Source: JAHCHG01 sp038246645 (GTDB lineage: Bacteria; Acidobacteriota; Blastocatellia; Pyrinomonadales; Pyrinomonadaceae). Taken from it: a DNA stretch of 64,000 nucleotides. Below, piece after piece: positions 1-8,807 of the stretch. The translations under genes and the position numbers were made by a program. Position 1 is the stretch's first letter, and each line of letters begins with the position of its first letter. The notes beneath the pieces are model-generated. The model was not told the DNA's origin and made no database searches. It worked only from the letters and a program-made list of their open reading frames with translations. The DNA is taken from assembly GCA_038246645.1 (NCBI GenBank), contig JBBRVS010000002.1, forward strand, positions 1 to 64,000. The letters run 5' to 3'.

Positions 1-228
1 AACAAAGGGAAAATAAACTTACCTGCTTGAGAAGAAATAGCTAAAATCTGAATTGAGGGTTATTAAAAAACAAATGACATCTTCTCAAACTTCAGTTTTA
101 AGCAAAAACTAAATGGGTAAAGTTATAAAACCTCTGTTACTAAGTCAGTTTTAAAATCAATCTGAATATCGAAAAATGTTCGGAGTTTCCGCCGTTAAGC
201 AGCTTTTCCCCTGCATTTCTTAAGCGTC

Positions 229-243
229 AGGCACGGCTTGTGC
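229..243 (+). promoter_or_regulatory. candidate sigma-54 promoter
   Basis: The sequence AGGCACGGCTTGTGC carries an exact GGCACG -24 half and a TGC -12 half, with ten bases between the GG and GC pairs. It lies about 50 bases before the VWFA gene. The -12 box is GTGC rather than TTGC and no activator site was recognised, so this is a weak prediction. Confidence 0.3.
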
Positions 244-294
244 GTCAACTCCAAACGCTTTTTTGTACTTTTGTAAATTGTGCAACTAAAATTT

Positions 295-1206
295 ATGCCA
301 AAATCAATTTTTCTTCTGATTCTACTTTTTTTATTGTTCGTAAATATTAAGCCAACCTTTGCCCAAATCGAAGACGACGACGAGATCGTTAAAATTGAAT
401 CTTCATTAGTTGTGTTAAATGCAACAATTACAGATTCAAAAGGCATTCCGGTCTTGGATTTGATTCAAAATCAATTTAAAATTTTCGAAGACGGCGTGGA
501 GCAGAAAGTCGAGGTTTTTGAATCGACGGAAACTCCTTTTGCGGCGGTAATTTTACTTGATACTTCCGGGAGTATGGAGCAGCGCATTTCACTGGCGCGT
601 TCGGCGGCGATCAATTTTTTGGACGGTTTGCGCGTAGATGATAATGTGGCGATCTATAATTTCGACACAAAAGTTTCACTCGTGCAGGGTTTTTCAAACT
701 CGCGTGATATTACCCACCAAATTTTCGATTTAAAAGCCTACGGTTGGACAGCTTTAAATGATGCAATTTACAAAGCCGCCGAAGAATTGGCAAAACGTCC
801 TGAAAAACGCAAGGCAATCGTTGTTTTATCGGACGGTGCAGATAACCGGAGCGGCGTATCAACCGCCAAAGCATTAAAATCGGCTCTGGCGATTGACGCG
901 ACCATTTACACGATTGATATGTCGGGTACGGAAGACAAAAGCCGCGAAAAAATTCAGAATCAATCTAATTTGAAAAACTTTGCCGAAAAAACGGGCGGGT
1001 TGTTTATTGCAACTCCCGGCGGACTCGCTATGCGTGAAGCATTCAGCAATATCGTCAAGGAACTCGGCACTCAATACACGCTCGGATACGAGCCATTAAA
1101 CATAAAAAAAGACGGGAAATGGCGAAAACTGGAACTTCGCGTGGCGCGTCCGAATCTCAATATCAGAACGCGTAAGGGCTACAACGCACCCAAAGAAAAA
1201 AGATGA
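295..1206 (+). CDS. secreted VWFA-related protein (acidobacterial type)
   Basis: This 303-residue protein begins with a hydrophobic signal segment ending near TFAQ and so is probably exported. A von Willebrand A domain follows, with the metal-site motif DTSGSM at about residues 89-94 and the later DGADNRSG loop. The C-terminal stretch with YTLGYEP and a terminal RTRKGY segment is typical of the VWFA-related domain family that is expanded in Acidobacteriota. The partner and ligand are unknown. An in-frame GTG lies 15 bases upstream, but the ATG gives the cleaner signal peptide. Neither start has a good Shine-Dalgarno site. The gene is isolated from the convergent minus-strand block by a hairpin overlapping its stop codon. 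Confidence 0.85.
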   Translation: MPKSIFLLILLFLLFVNIKPTFAQIEDDDEIVKIESSLVVLNATITDSKGIPVLDLIQNQFKIFEDGVEQKVEVFESTETPFAAVILLDTSGSMEQRISLARSAAINFLDGLRVDDNVAIYNFDTKVSLVQGFSNSRDITHQIFDLKAYGWTALNDAIYKAAEELAKRPEKRKAIVVLSDGADNRSGVSTAKALKSALAIDATIYTIDMSGTEDKSREKIQNQSNLKNFAEKTGGLFIATPGGLAMREAFSNIVKELGTQYTLGYEPLNIKKDGKWRKLELRVARPNLNIRTRKGYNAPKEKR

Positions 1207-1235
1207 AGCCGGATAAAGGCATTCATCTTTTTTTT
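1196..1235. terminator. bidirectional terminator
   Basis: The arms AAAAAAGATGAA and TTCATCTTTTTT plus an inner GCC/GGC pairing form a hairpin with A and T runs on either side. It sits between the convergent VWFA and dodecin genes and includes the VWFA stop codon. Confidence 0.75.
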
Positions 1236-1255
1236 TACAAAGGATTTGCTGAAAG

Positions 1256-1477
1256 CTATTCGGAAACGTCATCATCATCCTTTAAGATAAAGGTGATAAT
1301 CATATTTACACGATATTCCGAGACTTTGCCGTTTTCGATACTGATTTTCTGTTCTTTGATCCACGCGCCTTTGACATTTTGAATTGTTTTACACGCTTTG
1401 TTTATTCCTTGATTTATCGCATCCTCAAAACTTTTCTCCGAAGAAGCGGTGATTTCGATATTTTTTGCTACTGACAT
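1256..1477 (-). CDS. dodecin family flavin-binding protein
   Basis: This 73-residue protein has the single-domain dodecin pattern: an opening beta strand, one helix (KSFEDAINQGINKA), then two strands containing VKGAWIKEQ. Dodecins form dodecamers that store or buffer flavins in the cytoplasm. The stacking tryptophan is present at residue 39. The glutamine that usually contacts the flavin in the YQV segment is arginine here (EYRV), so the ligand or geometry may differ. AGGAGA sits a few bases before the ATG. The tail is acidic (KDDDDVSE). The gene stands alone between a terminator and ddl. Confidence 0.88.
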   Translation of the reverse strand: MSVAKNIEITASSEKSFEDAINQGINKACKTIQNVKGAWIKEQKISIENGKVSEYRVNMIITFILKDDDDVSE

Positions 1478-1558
1478 ATTTCTTTCTCCTATTTATTTAG
1501 ATTATAAATTTTCCCCTTTTATTGATTTAAATGCAAACGGGTCAAATTTTAGACATTT

Positions 1559-2689
1559 TTAGAAGGTTGTTTTGTTACGCGATTTATCCTTGTGCCGTTC
1601 GCTCGCATAATCGAACAGAGCATCTATAATTTGGGGAAATTCCATTCCCGTTCCCGCCCACATTTTCGGAAAACCGGATGCATCGGTCAGTCCCGGCAGA
1701 GTGTTGATTTCATTAATAAGTAGCGCACCATTATCATTTCGCAAAAAGAAATCAACCCGCGCCAAGCCGGCACCGTCAATTGCCCGAAACGCCGTTATCG
1801 CCATTTTTTGAATTTTTTTCGTTAATTCTTCCGAAACGAATGACGGAACAATAAATTCATTATTTCCCGTTCCGGCGTACTTTTCGGTATAATCCAGAAA
1901 TTTTTTGTCAGCCGCCTTGACGATATATTCGCCCGGAAGACTCGCTTTCGGATCATCGTTTCCGATCACGGCGCATTCGATTTCGCGCATATCCAGAGCT
2001 TCTTCGACAATGATTTTGCGATCATATTCGGCGGCTAAATCAATCGCTTTTCTGAGAGATTCTTCGTCGTCAGCTTTTGAAACCCCAACGGACGAACCGA
2101 GATTTGCCGGTTTAACAAAACACGGGAAACCGAGTTTTGCACCGACTTGCACAACAACCGCTGATTTATCGCGCTCCCATTCGCTTCGCAAAAACCAGAC
2201 ATATTTGCACATCGGAAGTTCCGCATCGCGAAAAAGCGTTTTCATTACAACCTTGTCCATTCCGCACGCCGAAGCCAAAACTCCGCAACCGACATACGGG
2301 ATATTCGCCATTTCAAAAAGACCTTGAATCGTGCCGTCTTCGCCGTAAGTTCCGTGCAGAACCGGAAAAATCACATCGAGCGCGGAAAATCTTTCTTCAC
2401 CTTCCGCCGCGTCGAGTTTTGTTAAACCCTTGTAATTCGTGTCGCCGAGCAACGCAATCGGATTTTTTGTAAAAATTTCTGATTCTTGGTTTATCAAATT
2501 TTGCGTTTCCACCGGTAAAAGTGCCAGAGAATCAAACGGATTCAGCCAATTTCCCTCTTTGGAAATCGCAATTGGTGTTACTTCGTATTTTTCCTTATTA
2601 ATTAGTCCGATCACGGTTTTTGCCGAGCGAATCGAAATTTCGTGTTCGCCCGAACGCCCGCCAAATATTATGCCGACACGTGTTTTCAT
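1559..2689 (-). CDS. ddl: D-alanine--D-alanine ligase
   Basis: This 376-residue ATP-grasp enzyme joins two D-alanines in the cytoplasm to make the dipeptide terminus of peptidoglycan precursors. The N-terminal GGRSGEHEIS motif holds the substrate glutamate (E15). The central lid contains YTEKYAGTGN. The C-terminal metal and substrate loop LLINEINTLPGLT is intact. The length fits the longer form of the family. It is the last gene of the minus-strand block and is separated from arginase by 53 bases that hold an 8-base tandem repeat. No peptidoglycan genes adjoin it, so it probably travels with its neighbours by position rather than pathway. Confidence 0.95.
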   Translation of the reverse strand: MKTRVGIIFGGRSGEHEISIRSAKTVIGLINKEKYEVTPIAISKEGNWLNPFDSLALLPVETQNLINQESEIFTKNPIALLGDTNYKGLTKLDAAEGEERFSALDVIFPVLHGTYGEDGTIQGLFEMANIPYVGCGVLASACGMDKVVMKTLFRDAELPMCKYVWFLRSEWERDKSAVVVQVGAKLGFPCFVKPANLGSSVGVSKADDEESLRKAIDLAAEYDRKIIVEEALDMREIECAVIGNDDPKASLPGEYIVKAADKKFLDYTEKYAGTGNNEFIVPSFVSEELTKKIQKMAITAFRAIDGAGLARVDFFLRNDNGALLINEINTLPGLTDASGFPKMWAGTGMEFPQIIDALFDYASERHKDKSRNKTTF

Positions 2690-2711
2690 AGATTTTTCAA
2701 GTTTAAATGTG

Positions 2712-2743
2712 CAAAAGTTAAAAAGTTAAAAAGTTAAAAAGTT
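2712..2743. repeat. short tandem repeat, 8-base unit AAAAAGTT
   Basis: Four near-perfect copies of AAAAAGTT lie between the arginase stop and the ddl start. The array abuts the arginase stop codon. Its length may vary between strains. Confidence 0.85.
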
Positions 2744-3705
2744 TATAAAATCGTTTTGCCCAAAGCCGAAAGAATAAGTTCGCAGGCGAGTTCAACCGTA
2801 ATATTGCTGGCATCGAGCATCGGATTGACTTCGACGATTTCAAACGATCGCATTCCACCTGATTCCGCAATAACTTCCAAAGCGACGTGCGCTTCACGGT
2901 AAGTCGTGCCGCCACGCACGAGCGTTCCCGAACCGGGCGCAAAGCGCGGATCAATCATATCAACATCAAAAGTTACGGCAAATCCGGCTTCGGCTTGTGA
3001 AGCGATTTTTATCGCGTCTTCGACGCACTTGATCATTCCGCGCCGGTCTATATCCGCCATAGTAAAAAAATTTTCGCGCAGACCGAGATCGTGAATTCTA
3101 TTCTTTTCGCCGATGTCCAAATCGCGTGCGCCGATGTGGGCGAAAAATTTCGGATTAAGTTTCGGCGAAAAACCTTCGAGATTGACCAGCGAGGTTTCGC
3201 CCAATCCAAGAAGCGCGGCAAGCGGCATTCCGTGAATATTTCCCGAAGGCGAAGTTTCGTGCGTATTTATATCGGCGTGCGCGTCAAACCAGATCAGCCC
3301 GATTTCTTTTTCCTGAGCTTGATAAAACGAAGAAATTCCGGAAAACGAACCGATAGCAATCGAATGATCGCCGCCTAAAATCACCGGAATTCTGTCGTCT
3401 TTTAAGATTTGCTTAACATTTTCGGCGGTATTCCGGCTCGATTCGATCATTTCCTTTAAATATTTCGGATTTTCATCTTTTTCCGCAATATATGCCGGTT
3501 TAACGATTTCGACATCGCCGTAATCCATTAAATCATAACCGAGATCATTGATATGTTCGGTCAAAAATTTATCTTGAATTTTTGATAGGCGCATCGCTGT
3601 AACGCCGAGTTCGCTGCCCTTTGTTCCCGCACCGAAACCGAGCGGAACGCCCAACATCCCGACTTTTTTGTTTTTTCCCGGATAAAATCTGTCTTCTAAT
3701 TTCAT
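2743..3705 (-). CDS. rocF: arginase
   Basis: This 320-residue member of the ureohydrolase family hydrolyses arginine to ornithine and urea. The manganese ligands are visible in GGDHS, DAHADIN and FDVDMIDPRFAPGSGT. The last includes the arginase-type PGSGTLVRGG substrate segment, which supports arginase over agmatinase. I chose the ATG giving MKLEDRFYP: the longer reading would add 17 residues and run into the HPr gene. With this start the gap to HPr is 13 bases. Arginase replaces the enzyme I gene that often follows HPr in this type of cluster. A proline dehydrogenase lies about 6 kb away. Confidence 0.93.
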   Translation of the reverse strand: MKLEDRFYPGKNKKVGMLGVPLGFGAGTKGSELGVTAMRLSKIQDKFLTEHINDLGYDLMDYGDVEIVKPAYIAEKDENPKYLKEMIESSRNTAENVKQILKDDRIPVILGGDHSIAIGSFSGISSFYQAQEKEIGLIWFDAHADINTHETSPSGNIHGMPLAALLGLGETSLVNLEGFSPKLNPKFFAHIGARDLDIGEKNRIHDLGLRENFFTMADIDRRGMIKCVEDAIKIASQAEAGFAVTFDVDMIDPRFAPGSGTLVRGGTTYREAHVALEVIAESGGMRSFEIVEVNPMLDASNITVELACELILSALGKTIL

Positions 3706-3718
3706 ATTGCTTTTTGTA

Positions 3719-3991
3719 TTATAATTCTCCGAACCCGCTAGAAAATAAATTCTCAACTGCCTCTATAGCCACTTGTTCGTCTGCGCCTTCGACTTCCAGA
3801 TGGAGTTCGACTCCCTTTGAAGCCGCCAGAGCCAAAACACTTAAAATTGATTTGGCATCGGCAAAAACCGCGTTATCTCTCCGCTTTAAAATAATCCGAC
3901 TTTTAAAGGCTGCCGCCAGACGAACAAGTTGGGCGGCGGCTCGGGCGTGCAGTCCGAGCTGATTGATTATTTTGATCTTGACTTCAAGCAT
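3719..3991 (-). CDS. ptsH: HPr-like phosphocarrier protein
   Basis: This 90-residue HPr fold protein has the phosphorylatable histidine H15 in the segment GLHARAAA, where the usual proline after HAR is alanine. A serine at residue 48 in AKSIL corresponds to the regulatory serine modified by HPr kinase, and that kinase is encoded in the same cluster. HPr passes phosphate from enzyme I to EIIA proteins. No enzyme I gene is in the window. The start overlaps the end of the EIIA gene by 8 bases, indicating translational coupling. Its role is more likely regulatory than sugar transport. Confidence 0.9.
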   Translation of the reverse strand: MLEVKIKIINQLGLHARAAAQLVRLAAAFKSRIILKRRDNAVFADAKSILSVLALAASKGVELHLEVEGADEQVAIEAVENLFSSGFGEL

Positions 3992-4409
3992 CTTTTTTCA
4001 ATTTTTGCGGTTCGAGCAATTCGCTTGTTCGATAAATTGCTTGTTTGCCCTGCTCTTCAACCTCTTTTGCCAATTCCGTCAAGGTTGTTTCCTTGTTTTG
4101 CGAAGCAAGTTTGATAACCATCGGAAGATTTACGCCCGTGATAATTTCGACCTCGTTTTGCTTGATAAACATTGCCGAAATATTTGTCGGTGTTCCGCCG
4201 AACATATCGGTTAAAACCAAAACGCCTTTGCCGTCGGAAACTGATTTTATCGCTCTCGAAATCTCATCTTTTGCCAATTCGACATCATCGTGCCAACCGA
4301 TTGAAACCGCTTTTATATGGCTCAAACCTCCGACCACGGTTTCCGCCGCCGCTAAAAGTTCGTTGGCAACTTGTCCGTGCGAAACAACTACGCCGCCGAT
4401 TTTTTTCAT
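3984..4409 (-). CDS. PTS EIIA, mannose/fructose family
   Basis: This 141-residue protein matches the EIIA-Man fold. It has the phospho-accepting histidine H11 in VVVSHG and the conserved TDMFGGTPTN loop. In transport systems it accepts phosphate from HPr and donates it to EIIB. Here no EIIB, IIC or IID gene is present, so it is probably an output domain of a regulatory phosphorelay. It lies 50 bases after rapZ and overlaps the HPr gene. The C-terminal tail (EPQKLKKDA) is short and charged. Confidence 0.92.
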   Translation of the reverse strand: MKKIGGVVVSHGQVANELLAAAETVVGGLSHIKAVSIGWHDDVELAKDEISRAIKSVSDGKGVLVLTDMFGGTPTNISAMFIKQNEVEIITGVNLPMVIKLASQNKETTLTELAKEVEEQGKQAIYRTSELLEPQKLKKDA

Positions 4410-4459
4410 AACTTGATCCTCATTTTTTTAATAATATAAAAAAGAATCTGTCCAAAAAA

Positions 4460-5353
4460 TTATTTTTGAACATCCCGATGCATTACTGAAACTTCAAACT
4501 CCCCGTTTTGCAAGGCTTCCGCAAGTTTGTTGGCAACTCTCACCGAACGATGCCGTCCGCCCGTGCAGCCGACTCCGATTGTTAAATAAGATTTTCCTTC
4601 GCGCCTGTAAAGCGGAAGCAAATATTCCAATAAATCAATAAAACGTCGGCTTGTTTCCTGAAATTCTTCCTGGCTTTCCAAAAAATCTATGACCTTTTCA
4701 TCCGTTCCGGGCAATTCCCGCAAACCTTTTTCAAAATACGGATTCGGAAGATGCCGGACGTCAAAAAGCAAATCCACCCGATTCAGCACACCGTGTTTAT
4801 GACCGAAACTTATAATTTGAACCTGCAGCGGCGAGGTTACGTCAAATTGTCCGAACTCTTCCAAAAGCAGCCGCCGCAATGTATGAACCGTATGATCGGA
4901 AGTGTCAATAATCAGATTTGATTTTTCCCGCACTTTCCGCATCGCTTCTTTTTCATCGCGGATTGCCTGAAGCAGTCCCTTGCCCGTATCCGCCGGATGC
5001 GGGCGGCGCGTTTCGCTGAAACGTCTTTGCAAAACTTCATCCGAAGCCTCGAAAAAAAGAACAAACGGCATCAGCCTTTTCTGTACTTTCGCGAGTTCAG
5101 TCGGAAATTCCGATAAAAAATGTCTTTCCCGTATATCAATGACCAGCGCGGCTTTTTCAATCGCGGCAGTTTCTTCGGAATTCGGAATCAACAGGCGCGA
5201 AAAAGTTTTGAGCATCGTCAGCGGCAGATTATCAACACAAAAATAACCCAAATCTTCAAAAGCATTGGTCGCCGAACTCATTCCCGAACCGCTTAATCCG
5301 GTGATTATGACAAAATTCGGATACGTTTTGTTTTCTTTTGTACTTTGGGACAT
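4460..5353 (-). CDS. rapZ: RapZ-like nucleotide-binding RNase adapter
   Basis: This 297-residue protein has both RapZ/YvcJ domains. The N-terminal P-loop domain contains EDLGYFCVDNLPL, and the C-terminal domain has DVRHLPNP and GCTGGRHRSV. In enterobacteria RapZ senses amino-sugar precursors and directs RNase E to a small RNA. In other phyla the role is unclear, but the gene is linked to rpoN, hpf and PTS genes as here. The Walker A motif reads GLSGSGMS: the invariant lysine is methionine 25, encoded by a clear ATG. Nucleotide binding may therefore be weakened or lost. The usual Shine-Dalgarno sequence is not evident. A repeat element separates it from hprK. Confidence 0.92.
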   Translation of the reverse strand: MSQSTKENKTYPNFVIITGLSGSGMSSATNAFEDLGYFCVDNLPLTMLKTFSRLLIPNSEETAAIEKAALVIDIRERHFLSEFPTELAKVQKRLMPFVLFFEASDEVLQRRFSETRRPHPADTGKGLLQAIRDEKEAMRKVREKSNLIIDTSDHTVHTLRRLLLEEFGQFDVTSPLQVQIISFGHKHGVLNRVDLLFDVRHLPNPYFEKGLRELPGTDEKVIDFLESQEEFQETSRRFIDLLEYLLPLYRREGKSYLTIGVGCTGGRHRSVRVANKLAEALQNGEFEVSVMHRDVQK

Positions 5354-5392
5354 ATTTTATTTCGAATCATATGTAAAAAAAATATCTTTTCT

Positions 5393-5525
5393 AAGCAGGT
5401 AGCAAAAGTTTTAAGATGTTATGAAATTTCTAAAGACTCACGTAACTTTTACTGTAACACAACTTAGAGGTTTTCTTACATTTTCCGTTTTCCATTTTCC
5501 ATTTTCCATTTTCCATTAGTGCTTA
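5393..5525. repeat. AAGCAG...heptamer...TGCTTA element, copy 1
   Basis: This 133 bp element starts AAGCAGGTAGC, has an AT-rich body (TTTTAAGATGTTATGAAA) and ends in an array of the 7-base unit CCATTTT followed by AGTGCTTA. Copy 2 at 39501-39652 aligns along most of its length. The last bases form the hprK stop codon. Confidence 0.75.
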
Positions 5526-6479
5526 ATTTGCTTTTAACAAAGCCGAATGTTTTTCGATTAATTTTTGAGCGGCATTTTCTCCCGAAACGTCCATTAAATA
5601 AACACGTACGGCGGTTTCGACGAGAGTTGAAAGATTTCGCCCGACGCTGATCGGCAAAATAAATTTTTTTAATTTTACGCCGAAAATTTCCTCTTCACGA
5701 ATTTCCAAACCGACTCTTTCTATTTCATCCATTTCCTTCCATTTTTTAAATTCAATCAGCAATTCGATGGTTTTATTTTTGCCGATTGCCGAAACGCCGT
5801 ACAGATCCCGGATATTCAGGATTCCGAGTCCGCGGATTTCCAGATGTTCCCGCGTAATTTCAGGCGCAGAACCTTCTAAACTTTCACCGATTTTCTTGAT
5901 AAAAATCGCGTCATCGGAAATAAAACGATGCCCGCGGGTAATTAAATCCAGAGCGCATTCGGATTTTCCGATTCCCGATTCTCCTAAAATTAAAACTCCG
6001 ATGCCGTACATTCCCATCAAAACTCCGTGCAGCGTGATATGCGGAGCAAGAATTTCTTGTAAAAACCTGGTTACTTCATTTATCGCCAGTGAACTTATAT
6101 CTGATGTGCGAATTACAGGCAAAGATTTTTCATCGGCAATTTCCAGTAATTCTTTGGCAGGATCGAGATTTTTTGTCACCAAAATACAACAAATTTTTTC
6201 CAAATCCAGATTTCTGATTGCTTGAATCCGATCCACGCGATTGAGTTGGTTTAAAAAGGCAATTTCGCTCTGTCCGACGATTTGAATGCGACCTTCGTGA
6301 ATATAATGAGCAAACCCGGCAAGCGCAAGTCCCAGTTTTTGAATTCGTGAAGATGAAATTCCTCTTGATTTTAGACCTTTTCCCCCGGCTAAAACGCTTA
6401 GATTCAGTTTGTTGGAAGATTTTTCGATAAAATCCGAAATAGTGATTTTGGGAGTATTATTTATAAAATCTGACTGCAT
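5523..6479 (-). CDS. hprK: HPr kinase/phosphorylase
   Basis: This 318-residue bifunctional enzyme phosphorylates HPr on its regulatory serine or removes that phosphate, according to ATP, phosphate and metabolite levels. The P-loop GESGIGKS is at residues 166-173, the catalytic histidine is near residue 151 (TLHGVL), and the HprK signature LEIRGLGILNIRDLYG is at about 213-228. The N-terminal domain is full length. It lies directly after hpf, in the order known from proteobacterial regulatory-PTS clusters. Its substrate is probably the HPr encoded about 2 kb downstream. Confidence 0.95.
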   Translation of the reverse strand: MQSDFINNTPKITISDFIEKSSNKLNLSVLAGGKGLKSRGISSSRIQKLGLALAGFAHYIHEGRIQIVGQSEIAFLNQLNRVDRIQAIRNLDLEKICCILVTKNLDPAKELLEIADEKSLPVIRTSDISSLAINEVTRFLQEILAPHITLHGVLMGMYGIGVLILGESGIGKSECALDLITRGHRFISDDAIFIKKIGESLEGSAPEITREHLEIRGLGILNIRDLYGVSAIGKNKTIELLIEFKKWKEMDEIERVGLEIREEEIFGVKLKKFILPISVGRNLSTLVETAVRVYLMDVSGENAAQKLIEKHSALLKAN

Positions 6480-6568
6480 TATAGGGGCTTTTTGTATTTG
6501 GTGAAGAGTTTTGCTTTTACAAAACTCTTCACCAAATATTTTTGAAAATTTAACTGTTTTGAAAAATT

Positions 6569-7099
6569 TTACGGCTGGATCAAACCGTAATTTCCGTCAT
6601 CTCGTTTGTAAATAACGGCTACATTTTGACTTTCGGCGGTTCTAAAAACCAAAAACTGGTTATCCTGTTCTTCTAAATTCAAAATCGCTTCTTCGGGTGT
6701 CATCGGTTTGACCGAATAAGTTTCCGTTGTAATAATTCCGGGTGCATCGGGTTCGGGGGCGATTTCTGTCGCCGGTGTCGGAATCGTACCGAGTTTTTCG
6801 GCTTTTTGATGTTTGTCAATAATTTTGTTTTTTAATTTTAGTGCTTGTTTCTCGATTTTCGCAATTGTTTGTGAAAGTGATTGATACATATCTGAAACGC
6901 TGGTCGTCGCATTTAATACTTCATTACGCCATTTTACAACAATTTCGGAGCGGTGTTTGCCTCTTTCAACTTCGATAATGACGTGGGCTTTATTGTCTGT
7001 GCCGTCAAATAAATGATTAATTCTGTCAAAATGTTCCTCGACGTGTGAACGCAATGCCGGAGTAACTTCGATATGTCTTCCCGTATATTCAAATTTCAT
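6569..7099 (-). CDS. hpf: ribosome hibernation promoting factor, long form
   Basis: This 176-residue protein has an N-terminal RaiA/HPF domain (about residues 1-100, opening KFEYTGRHIEVTPALR). A linker and the C-terminal dimerisation domain beginning MTPEEAILNLEEQ mark it as long HPF. It inactivates ribosomes by stabilising 100S dimers when growth stops. I chose the ATG with AGAGGTG upstream rather than a GTG three codons earlier. It follows rpoN on the same strand, an arrangement widely conserved in bacteria. Confidence 0.93.
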   Translation of the reverse strand: MKFEYTGRHIEVTPALRSHVEEHFDRINHLFDGTDNKAHVIIEVERGKHRSEIVVKWRNEVLNATTSVSDMYQSLSQTIAKIEKQALKLKNKIIDKHQKAEKLGTIPTPATEIAPEPDAPGIITTETYSVKPMTPEEAILNLEEQDNQFLVFRTAESQNVAVIYKRDDGNYGLIQP

Positions 7100-7238
7100 A
7101 TTTTGCACCTCTTGTTAGTTGTTTAAGAAATCGAAACTTTTTTCGATTTTATATTTAAATCAGTCTGCGACCTAATTGTTGCTTTTTTGAACAATAAAAC
7201 CTAATTTTCAAAGATTAAATAAAGTTGTAAATCGCCAA

Positions 7239-8807
7239 TTAAATCACTGTTTTTCTTTCACGCGAACCCGGAATATGCATCTGGTCGCGGTATTTGGCAA
7301 CAGTGCGGCGCGAAAGTTTAACGCCTTCTTTTATCAAAATTTTGGCGATTTTGTCGTCGGTCAAAGGTTTGCGTGTATCCTCATCCTCAATCATTTTCTT
7401 AATTCTCAGCTTCAAAATTCTGGTTGAAACTTCTTCGCCGTCTTCATTAAGCATTCCTTCAGAGAAAAACCGACGGAGTTCGATCACGCCCTGCGGCGTA
7501 TGCGCGTATTTCCGGTTAACAACTCTGGAAATCGTCGAAAGATGCATTCCGATGTCTTCCGCGACATCCTTGAGCATCATCGGCTTGATATGCTGAACGC
7601 CGTATTCGAGAAATTCCCTCTGACGCTGAACGATACATTCGACGACGCGATAAATCGTCTGCCGGCGATGTTCGATATTTCTTAAAAGATCAACCGCCGA
7701 GCGCACTTTATCCTTGATAAAATCCTTTGTTTCTTTAGATGTGTCTTCCTGATCAACCAGATTTTTATATGATTGGCTGATTCGAAGGCGCGGGCTTCCG
7801 TCGTCGGTAAAATAGACGATATAATCTTCGTCAATTTTTTCGATATAAACTTCCGGCTGAACATAGATCGGCTCATCGCTCGAATAACGTCTGCCGGGAT
7901 ACGGATCGAGAACGCGAACTTTATTTATTTCTTCGTTGAGTTCGTGCAGATCAATTCCGGTTTCTTTTGCCAGATGCTGGAGGCGATGCGGTTGCAGATC
8001 TTCCAGATGATTTGCCACCAAATCCGCCGCCAGACTTTCGCCTTCGCCGTTGGCTTCGAGCTGTACGAGCAGACATTCCTTGACATTTCTCACGCCGCAG
8101 CCGACCGGTTCGAGCCGCATTACGACTTGACGCGCTTTTTCAACCGCTTCTTCGCTGCAGCCGCACATTTCGCAGATTTCTTCATCGGTTGCCGTCAGGC
8201 GACCATCGGCATCGAGATTTCCGATGACGCAAACTGCTATATCTTCAAGTTTATCGCTGATTTGCTGGAGCGAAAGCTGCCATTCGAGATGATCCGTCAA
8301 AGACGGCGAGCGGGTTAAAAACTGTTCAAAACTCGGCGCGTCTTCCTTATATTCGATTTCCTGTGTTTTATAACCGGGATCGAGATATTCCTGAAATTCC
8401 CTGCCGAAATCAACTTCTTCAAAAGCATCCGACCTTTCTTCGTTAGAATCTTCCGAATCGCCTTCATAATCGGAAAGCGGTTCATCGCTGGTGCCGTTTT
8501 CGCTGCCGATCTCGGCTTTCAAGGTTTCGTAATCCTCGAATTCCGGTGAAAGATCCGCGTCTTTTTTATGATTATCTTCAAAAACCTCGTCGTGCCCCTC
8601 GGAGTTTTGATCGAGAATTTTTTCTGAAAACTCCTGAAATTCTTCATCGGTCATTACTTCTTCAAGCACCGGATTTTCGACGAGCTCATTTTGAATAAGT
8701 TCACTCAGCTCAATAGTTGTCATCTGCAGCATCTCGATCCGCTGCCGAAGCTGCGGCGTTAGAACCATTCGCTGAGATAATTTTTGTGTAAGTCTTAACG
8801 ATGCCAT
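7239..8807 (-). CDS. rpoN: RNA polymerase sigma-54 factor
   Basis: This 522-residue sigma factor directs RNA polymerase to -24/-12 promoters and needs an AAA+ activator. Region I is intact (LTQKLSQRMVLTPQLRQRIEMLQ). An unusually acidic stretch spans about residues 50-165. The core-binding and helix-turn-helix regions follow. The RpoN box SRRTVAKYRDQM near residues 495-510 reads the -24 element. It lies behind lptB, with a 278-base AT-rich gap that probably holds its own promoter. A near-consensus sigma-54 promoter is visible at 18056-18072. Confidence 0.96.
   Translation of the reverse strand: MASLRLTQKLSQRMVLTPQLRQRIEMLQMTTIELSELIQNELVENPVLEEVMTDEEFQEFSEKILDQNSEGHDEVFEDNHKKDADLSPEFEDYETLKAEIGSENGTSDEPLSDYEGDSEDSNEERSDAFEEVDFGREFQEYLDPGYKTQEIEYKEDAPSFEQFLTRSPSLTDHLEWQLSLQQISDKLEDIAVCVIGNLDADGRLTATDEEICEMCGCSEEAVEKARQVVMRLEPVGCGVRNVKECLLVQLEANGEGESLAADLVANHLEDLQPHRLQHLAKETGIDLHELNEEINKVRVLDPYPGRRYSSDEPIYVQPEVYIEKIDEDYIVYFTDDGSPRLRISQSYKNLVDQEDTSKETKDFIKDKVRSAVDLLRNIEHRRQTIYRVVECIVQRQREFLEYGVQHIKPMMLKDVAEDIGMHLSTISRVVNRKYAHTPQGVIELRRFFSEGMLNEDGEEVSTRILKLRIKKMIEDEDTRKPLTDDKIAKILIKEGVKLSRRTVAKYRDQMHIPGSRERKTVI

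Noticed and set aside
195..446. 83-codon minus-strand frame over the VWFA signal region
   Set aside because: It overlaps the start of a clear exported-protein gene, has no ribosome site and a serine-run composition typical of an antisense frame.
7128..7153. hairpin between hpf and rpoN as a terminator
   Set aside because: The stem (AAATCG/CGATTT) is only six bases and no T run follows on the transcribed strand.
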